A stretch of DNA of 64,000 nt from Roseiarcus sp036488815 (GCA_036488815.1 DASXGX010000118.1:1-64000), one strand, 5' to 3'; shown: positions 9,301 to 16,798, numbered from the stretch's first letter. A program made the numbers and translations. Notes: generated by a model from the letters alone, not told the origin.

Positions 9301-9702
9301 TTGCGACAGCGCGGCGCTCGGCAATTCGCGCAGGTCCGCCATCTGATCGTGCAACTCGGGAACGATCTGCGCGATCTCCGCGGCGCCGGGCCCCATCCAG
9401 TCGGAGAGCAGGATCGGCTCCGCCCCCTTGGTGAGGTCGCGCAAGACCTGCATCCAGGGCCAATAGGCGGGCGCGCCGCCGTGCTCCCAGCACCGGCCCC
9501 ACAGGACGCGCATTCCTTGATCGGCGGCCAGCGAGGCCGCTTCATCGGCGAGACGACTTTTGCCGACGCCGGGCTCGCCGGCGATCGTCATCAGACGCCC
9601 GCGCCCGGCCAGCGCTCCATCGATGCCCGCGCGCAGTTCCGCGAGCTCGCGCAGCCGGCCGACAAAAGCGCCTCCGCTGTGGTCGATTTCCTGGTTGCGC
9701 AT
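6316..9702 (-). CDS. AAA ATPase - TPR-like - class III cyclase fusion protein
   Basis: This large signalling protein (1128 residues from the ATG at 9702; TTG/GTG alternatives lie up to 9711) begins with a STAND-type AAA ATPase. Walker A is GEPGVGKS at about 42-49 and Walker B is LLILLDDLH near 145. A long helical, TPR-like middle follows (about 400-900), then a class III nucleotidyl cyclase domain (about 945-1128). The cyclase keeps the metal aspartates (FSDIEEST, KALGDS) and the Lys, and the Arg of AARIAG. The transition-state Asn position reads Ile (KAVILAAR). It may therefore be a weak or degenerate cyclase that senses a ligand through the ATPase/TPR part. The trigger is unknown. Confidence 0.88.
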   Translation of the reverse strand: MRNQEIDHSGGAFVGRLRELAELRAGIDGALAGRGRLMTIAGEPGVGKSRLADEAASLAADQGMRVLWGRCWEHGGAPAYWPWMQVLRDLTKGAEPILLSDWMGPGAAEIAQIVPELHDQMADLRELPSAALSQPEKARFRLFDAVVSFLRKAAEAKPLLILLDDLHAADSTSLLMLIALSRHVRASRTVVIGTYREVEIEQSPELAALIAEAEREGVKFPLRGLDEREIEEFVQRAWGVSDAGRLVNSLLDITDGNPFFLGEMLRQMAADGQLAGDLSKAPSQLSIPHGVSEFIKRLTQPLAAETYDLLSAASVIGREFDLGTLQAASQAPRDSLIERLDEAATLKLINEVRGAAGRYSFRHALIREALYDGLPAGRRRRLHCAVAEAIRSMSSPTGPFAEIAYHYCQGASHGVADLAVEFSRKAARTAERQLAYEDAARHLGNAIDVLGLQRGSDDLLYAELLCELGEAQFKTGDLAASRKTCLTAADVARRTDQPALFARAVVAAGRGVSNSGVTDRSLVLLLNEAHERLDEADSPLRAQALARLGMELYWSDPQQAVALCQQAVEMARRLGHPHTLIVALWGRHLAMRGPDSLEQRLADTREAIAIAERAGERDFALEARFYGIADLIEAGDVVGADVALSEYLAAEVELRDRYTRGLLLRGMRALMEGRLDESAALAQQAFVGGQQSGRPLTLNSYLIQHGMTLWERGRLGELEGPLRAFISQNPLIVFSRCGLQLCLLQLGRREEARIEFESLAEDEFRQVPHDWNWLPSMFVLADICADLGAADHAETLYRLLAPYASQNAMLGYVYSYGSVAFALGRLAGLRREFDTAAAHFEVALAANRRIRATVCLAHTQCEFGRLLLARGASQDRARAIELLASARQTAEALDLGRLKAKLEALAAETQARAASGAREADGADAPSPARVALEPKEADAVDAVVAAAIARARDLGAQASFEGTVTILFSDIEESTSLYERLGDLRAHEILRIHNEIVRQQIAAHRGTEVKALGDSFMVAFSSARRAALCAIAVQRSFAAYCERHPELPIRVRIGLHVGEAINESADYFGKAVILAARIAGLARGGQILTSSTLRDLAANAGDLRFTPMGDRELKGLAGAHRIFEIVW

Positions 9703-9733
9703 CTGCACCAAACACAGGCTGAGCCGACTTATC

Positions 9734-9763
9734 TTGACAAAAATTAAAGCAGAAGGCTAGCTT
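9734..9763 (+). promoter_or_regulatory. Candidate sigma-70 promoter for the NTF2-like gene
   Basis: A TTGACA box at 9734-9739 is followed after 18 bp by TAGCTT at 9758-9763, in an AT-rich island between the divergent AAA-cyclase gene and the NTF2-like gene. The start codon lies about 80 bp downstream. The -10 match is imperfect, so this is a proposal only. Confidence 0.35.
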
Positions 9764-9845
9764 TGAATGACGTTCTTCTGAATCCGTCACGACCTATATT
9801 TCCCAAGCATTAGCGTTTATCACGCCACGTTCAGGGAGGGTCATC

Positions 9846-10430
9846 ATGAGCAGCGGGGCAGGTCCGAACGAGTTCTTTGAAGTTCTTAGCGACCCCAAGT
9901 CGCCACACCATCACGACGTCGACTACCTGATCGGACACGTCTTCTCTGCCGAGGATGGGTCGCGCAAGGTTCCGTCGGTCGGCATCACGGAGCACGGGCC
10001 GCAATATGTCGGAAAGGCCCATGTCGCTGAGCTGTTTCAGCAACTCTTCACCACCTTTCCCGACCTTACGCTGACTCCGCTCGCCGGAGCGCCGTGGCTC
10101 GAGTCGCCAGGCGGGGATTCGCCGAGGACAGTCGGCGTTCAGGCGGTGCTCGCGGGACGGCATCACGCGAAGTGGTTTCCGCAGGGACACCAGTTCTATT
10201 CGCCGCCGCTGTCGAACATTCACCCCGACAAGGTCCATACGATGAAGGTCCCGGCCTTCGCCGTCTTCACCTTGGATGGCGAGGACAGAATTTCCCAGCT
10301 CGCCCTGTATCTCGACCGCTACCGGATGATGCAGCAATTGACGCCCTCGGACGCGAAGAACGCGCCCGTCGACGGCTCGACCGTCAACGTGTCGGCGGGC
10401 AAGCGCATCACGATCACGATCGAGGGGTGA
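9846..10430 (+). CDS. NTF2/SnoaL-like family protein
   Basis: This 194-residue soluble protein has an ester-cyclase/NTF2-like pattern: a helical start, then VGKAHVAELFQQLFTTFPDLTL near residues 57-78 and the strand-rich end typical of SnoaL-like alpha+beta barrels. The family binds small hydrophobic ligands or acts as hydratase, cyclase or isomerase, so the activity cannot be assigned. A strong ribosome site AGGGAGGGT precedes the ATG. It stands alone, followed by a repeat element, and has no signal peptide. Confidence 0.75.
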   Translation: MSSGAGPNEFFEVLSDPKSPHHHDVDYLIGHVFSAEDGSRKVPSVGITEHGPQYVGKAHVAELFQQLFTTFPDLTLTPLAGAPWLESPGGDSPRTVGVQAVLAGRHHAKWFPQGHQFYSPPLSNIHPDKVHTMKVPAFAVFTLDGEDRISQLALYLDRYRMMQQLTPSDAKNAPVDGSTVNVSAGKRITITIEG

Positions 10431-10453
10431 GCGGGGGGCGCGCCTAGCGCCTT

Positions 10454-10666
10454 CTGCATTCTGGTGGACGCTCCGAGCAGCTCTTTTCGTCATGCCCGGC
10501 CTTGTGCAGCCTTGTGCCGGGCATCCCAAGGCGATTGCAAAAGCAATCGTCAGCACGCCGAGCCGACGATTCTAACGTCGTAGTGGCTATGTGACGGCGC
10601 CGCGTGGATGGCCGGGACAAGCCCGGCCAAGACGGTGTGCGTCAACCCATTTGCAAAGGGCCCTAG
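10454..10666 (+). repeat. Full-length dispersed repeat element (copy B, about 210 bp)
   Basis: This intergenic element lies between the NTF2-like gene and upp. Read on the + strand it contains CTGCATTCTGGTGGACG, then a GCCGGGCAT inverted pair, the hairpin CGATTGC/GCAATCG, CGACGATTCTAACGTC, and finally the GGCCGGGACAAGCCCGGCC palindrome with CAACCCATTTGCAAA and CTAG. The same order is found on the opposite strand at 45551-45753, and partial copies occur at 57, 45758 and 57142. No ORF or transposase is present. It resembles a non-coding, palindrome-rich MITE or REP-like family. Its stop-side edge lies 3 bp from the upp stop codon. Confidence 0.8.
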
Positions 10667-10668
10667 CG

Positions 10669-11298
10669 CTACTTCGTCCCGAACATCCGGTCGCCCGCGT
10701 CGCCGAGGCCGGGCACGATATAGCCGTGGTCGTTGAGCTTCTCGTCGATCGAGGCGGTCCAGATCTGCACGTCGGGATGGGCGTTGGAGAGCCGGGCCAC
10801 GCCCTCCGGGGCGGCCAGCAGACAGACGAAGCGGATATCCTTGACGCCGCGGCCCTTCAGGCGGTCGATCGCGGCGACCGCCGAATTGGCGGTGGCGAGC
10901 ATCGGGTCCATCACGATGACGAGCCGATCGGCGATGTCGGTGGGCGCCTTGAAATAATATTCGACCGCTTCCAGCGTATTGGGATCGCGGTAAAGCCCGA
11001 TATGGGCGACGCGCGCGCTCGGCACGAGGTTGAGCATGCCGTCGAGAAAGCCGACGCCGGCGCGCAGGATCGGTGCAAAGACCAGCTTCTTGCCGGCGAT
11101 CATCGGCTTCATCGTGGTCGCCAGCGGCGTTTCGACCTCGACGAGTTCGATCGGAAGGTCGCGCGTCACCTCGTAACACAGCAACATGCCGATCTCGTTG
11201 AGGAGCTGGCGGAACCCCTTGGTGGAGACGGTCTTGTCGCGCATCAGCGTCAGCTTGTGCTGCACCAGCGGGTGCTCAACGACATGGACGTTCGACAT
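10669..11298 (-). CDS. upp: Uracil phosphoribosyltransferase
   Basis: This 209-residue cytosolic pyrimidine-salvage enzyme makes UMP from uracil and PRPP. The length equals the family norm. The PRPP-binding loop is seen as VIVMDPMLATANSA at about 126-139, and the uracil-binding C-terminal part as GYIVPGLGDAGDRMFGT. The start at 11298 has a GAGGAG ribosome site six bases upstream. It is transcribed as a single gene, divergent from pgsA, with a repeat element abutting its 3' end. Confidence 0.95.
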   Translation of the reverse strand: MSNVHVVEHPLVQHKLTLMRDKTVSTKGFRQLLNEIGMLLCYEVTRDLPIELVEVETPLATTMKPMIAGKKLVFAPILRAGVGFLDGMLNLVPSARVAHIGLYRDPNTLEAVEYYFKAPTDIADRLVIVMDPMLATANSAVAAIDRLKGRGVKDIRFVCLLAAPEGVARLSNAHPDVQIWTASIDEKLNDHGYIVPGLGDAGDRMFGTK

Positions 11299-11446
11299 TG
11301 CAGAGCTCCTCACCAGCCAGTCTGCCGCGACATTAGACCATAGCGCGGCGGCGCCGTTGTCGCTGCGTTGATCATCCCCAGATATTCCCGTGACGAGACG
11401 ACGCAGGTGGAGCGTCGGACGCGCTATTGACGGAGTGCGTCGCAAG

Positions 11447-12058
11447 ATGTCTTTTGGCGAGCCAATGGCCGATACCCCCGCCCGCGTCGCCAGTCGCAAC
11501 TGGAGCCTGCCGAACCTTTTGACCTACGGTCGGGTGGCGGCGGTTCCGCTCGTCGTCGCCTTGCTGTTCTGGCCGACGGACGCCTGGGCGCGCTGGAGCG
11601 CGCTGGCGATCTACATCGCCGCGGCGATCACCGATTTCTTCGACGGTTATCTCGCGCGCGCCTGGTCGCAACAATCCTCGCTCGGCCGGATGCTCGATCC
11701 GATCGCCGACAAGCTGCTCGTCGCCGCGGTGTTGCTGGCGCTGACCGCCGACCGCACGGTGGGCGGCCTCTCCCTGTGGGCGGCGATCGTCATTCTCTGC
11801 CGCGAAATCCTGGTTTCCGGCTTACGCGAATATCTCGCGGAGCTGCGCGTGCCCATGCCCGTGACGGCGGTCGCCAAATGGAAGACGGCGGTGCAGATGG
11901 TCGCGCTCGGCTTCCTGATCGCCGGCCCGGCGGGCGAGGCGATCCTGCCCGGCGCGATCTGGATCGGCACCGTGCTGCTCTGGGTGGCGGCCACCCTGAC
12001 GCTCTACACCGGCTGGGACTATATGAAGGCCAGTTACGACCATGTCGGCAACGGTTGA
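11447..12058 (+). CDS. pgsA: CDP-diacylglycerol-glycerol-3-phosphate 3-phosphatidyltransferase
   Basis: This polytopic inner-membrane enzyme (203 residues from the ATG at 11447; 197 from 11465) makes phosphatidylglycerol phosphate. The CDP-alcohol phosphotransferase signature D-G-x2-A-R-x8-G-x3-D-x3-D is visible as DGYLARAW...GRMLDPIADK at about residues 67-88. The N-terminal LPNLLTYGR is typical of PgsA. Several hydrophobic segments follow. It leads a compact operon with moaD (6-bp gap) and moaE, a neighbourhood common in Hyphomicrobiales. Confidence 0.92.
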   Translation: MSFGEPMADTPARVASRNWSLPNLLTYGRVAAVPLVVALLFWPTDAWARWSALAIYIAAAITDFFDGYLARAWSQQSSLGRMLDPIADKLLVAAVLLALTADRTVGGLSLWAAIVILCREILVSGLREYLAELRVPMPVTAVAKWKTAVQMVALGFLIAGPAGEAILPGAIWIGTVLLWVAATLTLYTGWDYMKASYDHVGNG

Positions 12059-12064
12059 AAGCGA

Positions 12065-12316
12065 ATGAAAGCGGTCTATTTCGCTTGGGTGCGCGAGCGA
12101 ATCGGCAAGGACGAGGAGGTGATCGACCCGCCTGCCGAAGTGGTGACGGTCGAGGACCTGATCGCCTGGATGTCGCGGCGCGGCGAGGGCTATGCCTACG
12201 CCTTCGAGAAGCCGAGGGTGATCCGCGTCGCGATCGAGCGGGCGCACGTCGGGCCCGATGCGAAGATCGCCGGCGCGCGTGAGATCGCTTTCTTTCCGCC
12301 GATGACGGGCGGCTGA
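12065..12316 (+). CDS. moaD: Molybdopterin synthase sulfur-carrier subunit
   Basis: This 83-residue ubiquitin-like protein ends in PPMTGG. The C-terminal Gly-Gly is the adenylated and then thiocarboxylated tail that donates sulfur to precursor Z. It sits between pgsA and moaE, with moaE starting 3 bp after its stop. It works with MoaE as molybdopterin synthase in molybdenum cofactor synthesis; moaA lies separately at 33 kb. A likely consumer of the cofactor in this window is the oxidoreductase at 45869-46627. Confidence 0.93.
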   Translation: MKAVYFAWVRERIGKDEEVIDPPAEVVTVEDLIAWMSRRGEGYAYAFEKPRVIRVAIERAHVGPDAKIAGAREIAFFPPMTGG

Positions 12317-12319
12317 GCC

Positions 12320-12787
12320 GTGGGAACCGTGCGCGTCCAGCACGAAGATTTCGATGCGGCGGCCGAAGCGCGGACGCTCAGCGCCGGGCGACGCGGTATC
12401 GGCGCGCTCGTAACGTTCGTGGGCCTGTGCCGCGACGAGGGCGGCCGCCTCGCGGCGCTGGAGATCGAGCATTATCCGGGGATGGCCGAGGCCGAGATCG
12501 CCCGCGTCGTGGCGGCGGCGGAGGCGCGCTGGCCGCTACTTGGGCTGACGGCGGTGCATCGCCACGGTTCTATCGCGCCGGGCGAGCAAATCGTCCTCGT
12601 CGCAGCGGCGGCGGCCCATCGGCGCGACGCCTTCGAGGCCGCCGAGATGGTGATGGACTATCTGAAGACGCAGGCCCCGTTCTGGAAGCGGGCGCGATTC
12701 ATCGATGGCTCGGCCGGCGCATGGGTCGAAGCCAAATCGAGCGACGACGACGACGCGGCGCGCTGGAGCGTCCCCGAGAGCCCGTAA
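12320..12787 (+). CDS. moaE: Molybdopterin synthase catalytic subunit
   Basis: This 155-residue protein starts with GTG at 12320, placed 3 bp after the moaD stop. Family features include TFVGLCRD near residue 33, LEIEHYPGMAE, the segment HRHGSIAPGEQIVLV and the C-terminal KTQAPFWKR with its conserved active-site Lys residues. With MoaD it inserts the two dithiolene sulfurs into cyclic pyranopterin monophosphate. It is the last gene of the pgsA-moaD-moaE unit and converges on the GlsB-like gene. Confidence 0.94.
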   Translation: MGTVRVQHEDFDAAAEARTLSAGRRGIGALVTFVGLCRDEGGRLAALEIEHYPGMAEAEIARVVAAAEARWPLLGLTAVHRHGSIAPGEQIVLVAAAAAHRRDAFEAAEMVMDYLKTQAPFWKRARFIDGSAGAWVEAKSSDDDDAARWSVPESP

Positions 12788-12798
12788 GCCGGGCTCGC

Positions 12799-13050
12799 TC
12801 AGGCTCGCGCGGCGACCGCCCGGTAGACGAGCAGAACGACGATCGCGCCGATCACCGCGAGGACGAGGCTGAAGATGTTGAGCCCGGTGACGCCCCCGAC
12901 GCCGATCAGATTGCCGATATAGCCGCCGACGATCGCGCCGACCACGCCGAGCACGATATCCATGATCATGCCCGAGCCGGTCTTGTTGACGATCTTGCTG
13001 CCGATAAAGCCTGCGATGAGGCCGAGAATGAGCCAGCTCAAAAGACCCAT
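12799..13050 (-). CDS. GlsB/YeaQ/YmgE family stress-response membrane protein
   Basis: This 83-residue, very hydrophobic protein has three membrane segments rich in small residues. The family pattern GLIAGFIGSKIV near the start and GAIVGGYIGNLIG in the middle belongs to the transglycosylase-associated GlsB/YeaQ family. The start at 13050 has GGGGAG upstream; a longer reading to 13179 adds a non-conserved, non-hydrophobic tail and is rejected. The function is unknown beyond induction in stationary phase or stress in other bacteria. It is divergent from the YidB-like gene. Confidence 0.88.
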   Translation of the reverse strand: MGLLSWLILGLIAGFIGSKIVNKTGSGMIMDIVLGVVGAIVGGYIGNLIGVGGVTGLNIFSLVLAVIGAIVVLLVYRAVAARA

Positions 13051-13194
13051 GGCGCCGCTCCCCAAGATGTCGTTGCGCGGAGCCCGGTCGAACTCCGTGT
13101 CCGTGATTGTTGCGGCATAGACGGGCAAAACACAAGGCGGTAATCTTACTCGATTGCAGGCTCGCTGTACGAAGTTCAACTCAGGGAGGATGTC

Positions 13195-13650
13195 ATGGGG
13201 TTCTTCGATGACGCTCTCAAGGGCGCCGTTCCCGGCGGCGATCTCACGAAGCCGATCGCGATCGCGGCGGGGGCCCTGCTGCTCGGCCGCCTGTTAGGAG
13301 GCGGACAGGCCGCCGCGCCGCCGCGTCCCGCTGATCCTGCCGCGCCGCCGCCCGCCGGGGGAGGCGGGCTGCTCGACGGCTTGTCGGATCTCATGGGCAA
13401 ACTCGGAGCCTCCGGCCAGTCGGCGCATGTCAATTCCTGGGTGGGGAGCGGAGCGAACATGCCGATCCAGCCCGGCCAGCTCGGGAGCGCGCTCGGCCAG
13501 CAGACGATCAGCCAACTCGCAGCGAGGGCCGGGATGAGCGAGCAGGAATTGCTCGCTCAGCTCGCGCAGGTCCTTCCCGGGCTGGTGAACAATCTCACGC
13601 CGAACGGGCGTCTCCCCACAGCGGCGGAACTCGCCGCGCAGGGCCGCTGA
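13195..13650 (+). CDS. YidB/DUF937-like family protein
   Basis: This 151-residue protein matches the YidB-type DUF937 layout: a glycine/alanine-rich N-terminus with LLLGRLLGGG, a proline-rich linker at about 38-60, then VNSWVGSGANMPIQPGQL and LAARAGMSEQELLAQLAQ, ending LPGLVNNLTPNGRLPT. No enzyme motif or signal peptide is seen. The ribosome site AGGGAGG lies just before the ATG. The molecular role of this family is unknown. It is convergent with murB, with a strong hairpin between the two stop codons. Confidence 0.85.
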   Translation: MGFFDDALKGAVPGGDLTKPIAIAAGALLLGRLLGGGQAAAPPRPADPAAPPPAGGGGLLDGLSDLMGKLGASGQSAHVNSWVGSGANMPIQPGQLGSALGQQTISQLAARAGMSEQELLAQLAQVLPGLVNNLTPNGRLPTAAELAAQGR

Positions 13651-13678
13651 CGCCTGCTTGTCGGACTGATTGCGTGCG

Positions 13679-13715
13679 CCCCTTCTCCCCTTGCGATGCG
13701 AGGGGGGAGAAGGGG
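13679..13715. terminator. Intergenic hairpin between convergent YidB-like gene and murB
   Basis: A perfect 12-bp inverted repeat, CCCCTTCTCCCC at 13679-13690 and GGGGAGAAGGGG at 13704-13715, is separated by 13 nt. It lies between two converging genes and could act in both directions. There is no clear T run, so it is either a weak bidirectional terminator or a REP-type repeat. Confidence 0.5.
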
Positions 13716-13752
13716 ATCCTCTACGCCGTCCTGAGCTGAACGGTAGCGCGCC

Positions 13753-14691
13753 TCAAGCCGCGCCGGGCGCGACGCCTACGCGCTTGATTTCCCATTCCAG
13801 CTCGACACCGCTCGTGTCCTTCACGCGCCGGCGCACGTCTTCGCCGAGCGCCTCGATGTCGGCGGCGGTCGCCGCGCCGCGGTTGATGAGGAAGTTGCAA
13901 TGCATCGTCGACACCTGCGCGTCGCCGACGACGAGGCCGCGGCAGCCGGCGGCGTCGATCAATTGCCACGCCTTGTGGCCGGGCGGATTCTTGAACGTCG
14001 AACCGCCCGTCTTCTCGCGAATTGGCTGGGAGGCTTCGCGAGCGGCGGTGATGCGCTCCATTTCGGCGCGGATCGTCGCGGGATCGCCGCGCCGGCCGCG
14101 AAAAACGGCGCGCGTGAAGATCACGTCGTCCGGCGCCTCGCTGTGGCGGTAGGAGAAACCCATGGCGGCGTTGTCGAAGACCCGGATCGACCCTGAGCGA
14201 TCAAGGCCGCGCGCTTCGACAAGGACTTCTCGGGTCTCCCCGCCATGCGCGCCGGCGTTCATCCTGAGCGCGCCGCCGATCGAGCCGGGCACGCCACGAA
14301 AGAAAGCGAGGCCGTCGATCGCGGCATCGGCGGCTACGCGCGCGACTTGCGCGTCGAGCGCCGCCGCGCCGGCGACGACATGGAGATCATCCGTCGTCTC
14401 GATCGCGCCGAACCCCTTGCCGCCGAGGCGAATGACGACGCCGGGAATGCCGCCGTCGCGCACGATGAGGTTGGAGCCGACGCCGATCACGGTGACGGGA
14501 ACGCCTCGCGGCTGCGCCGCCAGGAAGGCCGCAAGATCCTCCTCATCCGCCGGCGAGAACAGGATCTCGGCCGGTCCGCCGACGCGAAACCAGGTGTAGG
14601 GCGCAAGCGGAACCTTCGCGCTCATGCGTCCGCGCAAGGTCGGCGCGAGCGCCTGGAGTTCTGCCGCAAGCTCGGAGGCGCCGACCTTCAT
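13753..14691 (-). CDS. murB: UDP-N-acetylenolpyruvoylglucosamine reductase
   Basis: This 312-residue FAD enzyme reduces UDP-GlcNAc-enolpyruvate to UDP-MurNAc in the cytosol. The FAD-binding VIGVGSNLIVRDGG lies at about 70-83, GAHGGETREVLVEA near 154-167, and the catalytic Ser is in KTGGSTFKNPPGHKAW near 229. The short type I loop and length fit alphaproteobacterial MurB. The ATG overlaps the stop of the preceding amidotransferase (ATGA), making murC, the amidotransferase and murB one coupled operon. The usual neighbour ddl is absent here. Confidence 0.95.
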   Translation of the reverse strand: MKVGASELAAELQALAPTLRGRMSAKVPLAPYTWFRVGGPAEILFSPADEEDLAAFLAAQPRGVPVTVIGVGSNLIVRDGGIPGVVIRLGGKGFGAIETTDDLHVVAGAAALDAQVARVAADAAIDGLAFFRGVPGSIGGALRMNAGAHGGETREVLVEARGLDRSGSIRVFDNAAMGFSYRHSEAPDDVIFTRAVFRGRRGDPATIRAEMERITAAREASQPIREKTGGSTFKNPPGHKAWQLIDAAGCRGLVVGDAQVSTMHCNFLINRGAATAADIEALGEDVRRRVKDTSGVELEWEIKRVGVAPGAA

Positions 14692-15389
14692 TGCGGCAAA
14701 CCCTCGATCCAAGCGGTGAGAACCCGCCGGCCCGCGGCAACCGTCGCCGCGCCATGGCGCAGCGCATCGGCGCGCAAGGCTCTGGGATCGATCTTTATCG
14801 CCGCCAGCTCGCAGGCGTGCCCGATCAGCCAGTTTTCCAGCGAAGCCGGATCCGCCTCGACATGGAATTGCAGCCCAACCGCGAAATCGCCGAGGCGGAA
14901 GGCCTGATTGGGGCAGAGCGCCGTCGAGGCGAGCCGCTCCGCGCCGGCTGGCAGATCGAAATTGTCGCCATGCCAATGGAGAACGCTGGCGCCGGCGAGC
15001 GCGGCGAGCGGAGACCTGAGCCCCTCCGGCGTCAGCTCGACCGGCGTATAGCCGATCTCCTTGCGGGGCCCCGGCGCGACCCGCGCGCCGAGCGCCGCCG
15101 CCATCAATTGCGCCCCGAGGCAGACCCCGAGCGTCGGCCGGCGAGCGCCGAGACGGCGGCGAATGGCGTCGATCTCCTCCAGGAGAAACGGATACGCGTC
15201 CGTCTCGTAGACCCCGATCGGCGCGCCGAGCGCGATCAGGAGGTCGCACGCCTCGATCGCATCGAGCGGGAGCGGCCTCGGGCCGACCTCAGCGTATTGC
15301 AGTTCGTAGCCGCGTTCCGCGAGGACGGGCGACCACACGCCGACATCCTCGAACGCGACATGCCGCAGGGCGAGCGCGCGCTTGCTCAT
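14688..15389 (-). CDS. Class I glutamine amidotransferase-like protein
   Basis: This 233-residue stand-alone amidotransferase domain has the nucleophile elbow VCLGAQLMA at about 98-106 and the His/Glu dyad in LQFHVEADP near 182-190. The family (GuaA-GATase-like, COG0518) hydrolyses glutamine or modifies gamma-glutamyl bonds; the partner synthase is not evident. It is inserted between murC and murB with ATGA overlaps on both sides, so it is co-translated with cell-wall precursor genes. A link to peptidoglycan or gamma-glutamyl chemistry is inference from position. It lacks a signal peptide. Confidence 0.87.
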   Translation of the reverse strand: MSKRALALRHVAFEDVGVWSPVLAERGYELQYAEVGPRPLPLDAIEACDLLIALGAPIGVYETDAYPFLLEEIDAIRRRLGARRPTLGVCLGAQLMAAALGARVAPGPRKEIGYTPVELTPEGLRSPLAALAGASVLHWHGDNFDLPAGAERLASTALCPNQAFRLGDFAVGLQFHVEADPASLENWLIGHACELAAIKIDPRALRADALRHGAATVAAGRRVLTAWIEGLPQ

Positions 15390-16798
15390 GCCGGCCGGTC
15401 CAGCGCCGCCAATTCGCCCGGCAGCGCATAGGCCCATTGCGTGATGTTGCCAGCGCCGAGGCAAACGACGTAGTCGCCGGGCTTGGCGATCTCGTGGACG
15501 AGCGAGGCCAGCTTGTCGGGCGAGGGAAGCGCAAGCGCGTGGCGGTGGCCGTGGGCGTTGATCGCCACGGTGAGGGTGTCCTTGTCGACGCCTGGAATCG
15601 GCGCTTCGCCGGCGGGATAAACGTCGGCGACGATCACCGTGTCGGCGTCGTTGAAACATTGCGCGAAGGCTTCGAACAACGATTGCAGGCGGGTGTAGCG
15701 ATGCGGCTGCACCACGGCGATCACCTTGCCCTCCGCCGCCGCCCGCGCGGCGCGCAACACGGCGGTGATCTCGACGGGGTGGTGGCCGTAGTCGTCGAAA
15801 ATCGCGGCGCCGTTCCATTCGCCGGTGCGGGTGAAGCGGCGCTTGACCCCGCCGAACGAGGCGATCGCCTTGCGGATCGTCTCGACCGAGGCCTTCAGCT
15901 CGTGGGCGACCGCGATCGCGGCGGTGGCGTTGAGCGCGTTGTGCCGCCCCGGCATCGGCAGCGCCAGATCGTCGATGAAGGTCGCCCGGCCCGTCTTGCG
16001 ATCACGGATCAGCACGGAAAAGCGCGTGACGCCGCCCTTGAGATCGACGTCGAGCAAGCGCACGTCCGCCTGCGGATTCTCGCCGTAAGTGATGACGCGC
16101 CGATCCTCGATGCGCCCGACCAGCTCCTGGACGGTCGGGTGGTCGAGGCACATGACCGCAAAGCCGTAGAACGGCAGGTTCTCGACGAAGGCGAGGAAGG
16201 CCTCCTTGATCGCGTCGAAAGTCTTGAAGTGATCGAGGTGCTCGGGATCGATGTTGGTGACGATGGCGACGTCGGCGGGCAACTTGAGGAACGTGCCGTC
16301 GCTCTCGTCCGCCTCGACCGCCATCCAGTCGCCGCCGCCAAGCCGCGCATTGGTGCCATAGGCGTTGATGATGCCGCCGTTGATGACGGTCGGGTCGAGG
16401 GCCGCCGCCTCAAGCAGGGTCGCCACGAGCGAGGTCGTCGTCGTCTTGCCGTGCGTGCCGGCGATGGCGACGCATTGCTTGAGGCGCATCAGCTCGGCGA
16501 GCATCTCCGCCCGCCGCACGACCGGAATGCGCCGCGCCCGCGCCACCGCGAGCTCCGGGTTGTCGCGCTTGATCGCCGTCGAGACGACGACGACGGCCGC
16601 CTCGCCGAGATTTCCCGCATCATGGCCGACGAAGACGCGCGCGCCCTTCTCGCGCAACCGCTTGACGTTGGCGTTGTCGCTCGCGTCCGAGCCCTGGACC
16701 TTGTAGCCGAGATTGATTAGCACCTCGGCGATGCCGGACATGCCGATGCCGCCGATGCCGACGAAATGAATGGGGCCAAGCTCGCTCGGCAGCTTCAT
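15386..16798 (-). CDS. murC: UDP-N-acetylmuramate-L-alanine ligase
   Basis: This 470-residue cytosolic ligase adds L-alanine to UDP-MurNAc. The N-terminal Rossmann motif HFVGIGGIGMSGIAEVL is at about 10-26, the ATP loop GTHGKTTTTSL at about 113-123, and DDYGHHPVEI opens the C-terminal domain near 334. The length is normal. Its stop overlaps the amidotransferase start. No murG/ftsW lies upstream; the next genes are a possible small ORF and HicAB, so this is a detached piece of the dcw cell-division cluster. Confidence 0.96.
   Translation of the reverse strand: MKLPSELGPIHFVGIGGIGMSGIAEVLINLGYKVQGSDASDNANVKRLREKGARVFVGHDAGNLGEAAVVVVSTAIKRDNPELAVARARRIPVVRRAEMLAELMRLKQCVAIAGTHGKTTTTSLVATLLEAAALDPTVINGGIINAYGTNARLGGGDWMAVEADESDGTFLKLPADVAIVTNIDPEHLDHFKTFDAIKEAFLAFVENLPFYGFAVMCLDHPTVQELVGRIEDRRVITYGENPQADVRLLDVDLKGGVTRFSVLIRDRKTGRATFIDDLALPMPGRHNALNATAAIAVAHELKASVETIRKAIASFGGVKRRFTRTGEWNGAAIFDDYGHHPVEITAVLRAARAAAEGKVIAVVQPHRYTRLQSLFEAFAQCFNDADTVIVADVYPAGEAPIPGVDKDTLTVAINAHGHRHALALPSPDKLASLVHEIAKPGDYVVCLGAGNITQWAYALPGELAALDRPA

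Noticed and set aside
15437..16720. 427-codon open frame opposite murC
   Set aside because: Antisense shadow of a well-supported essential gene.
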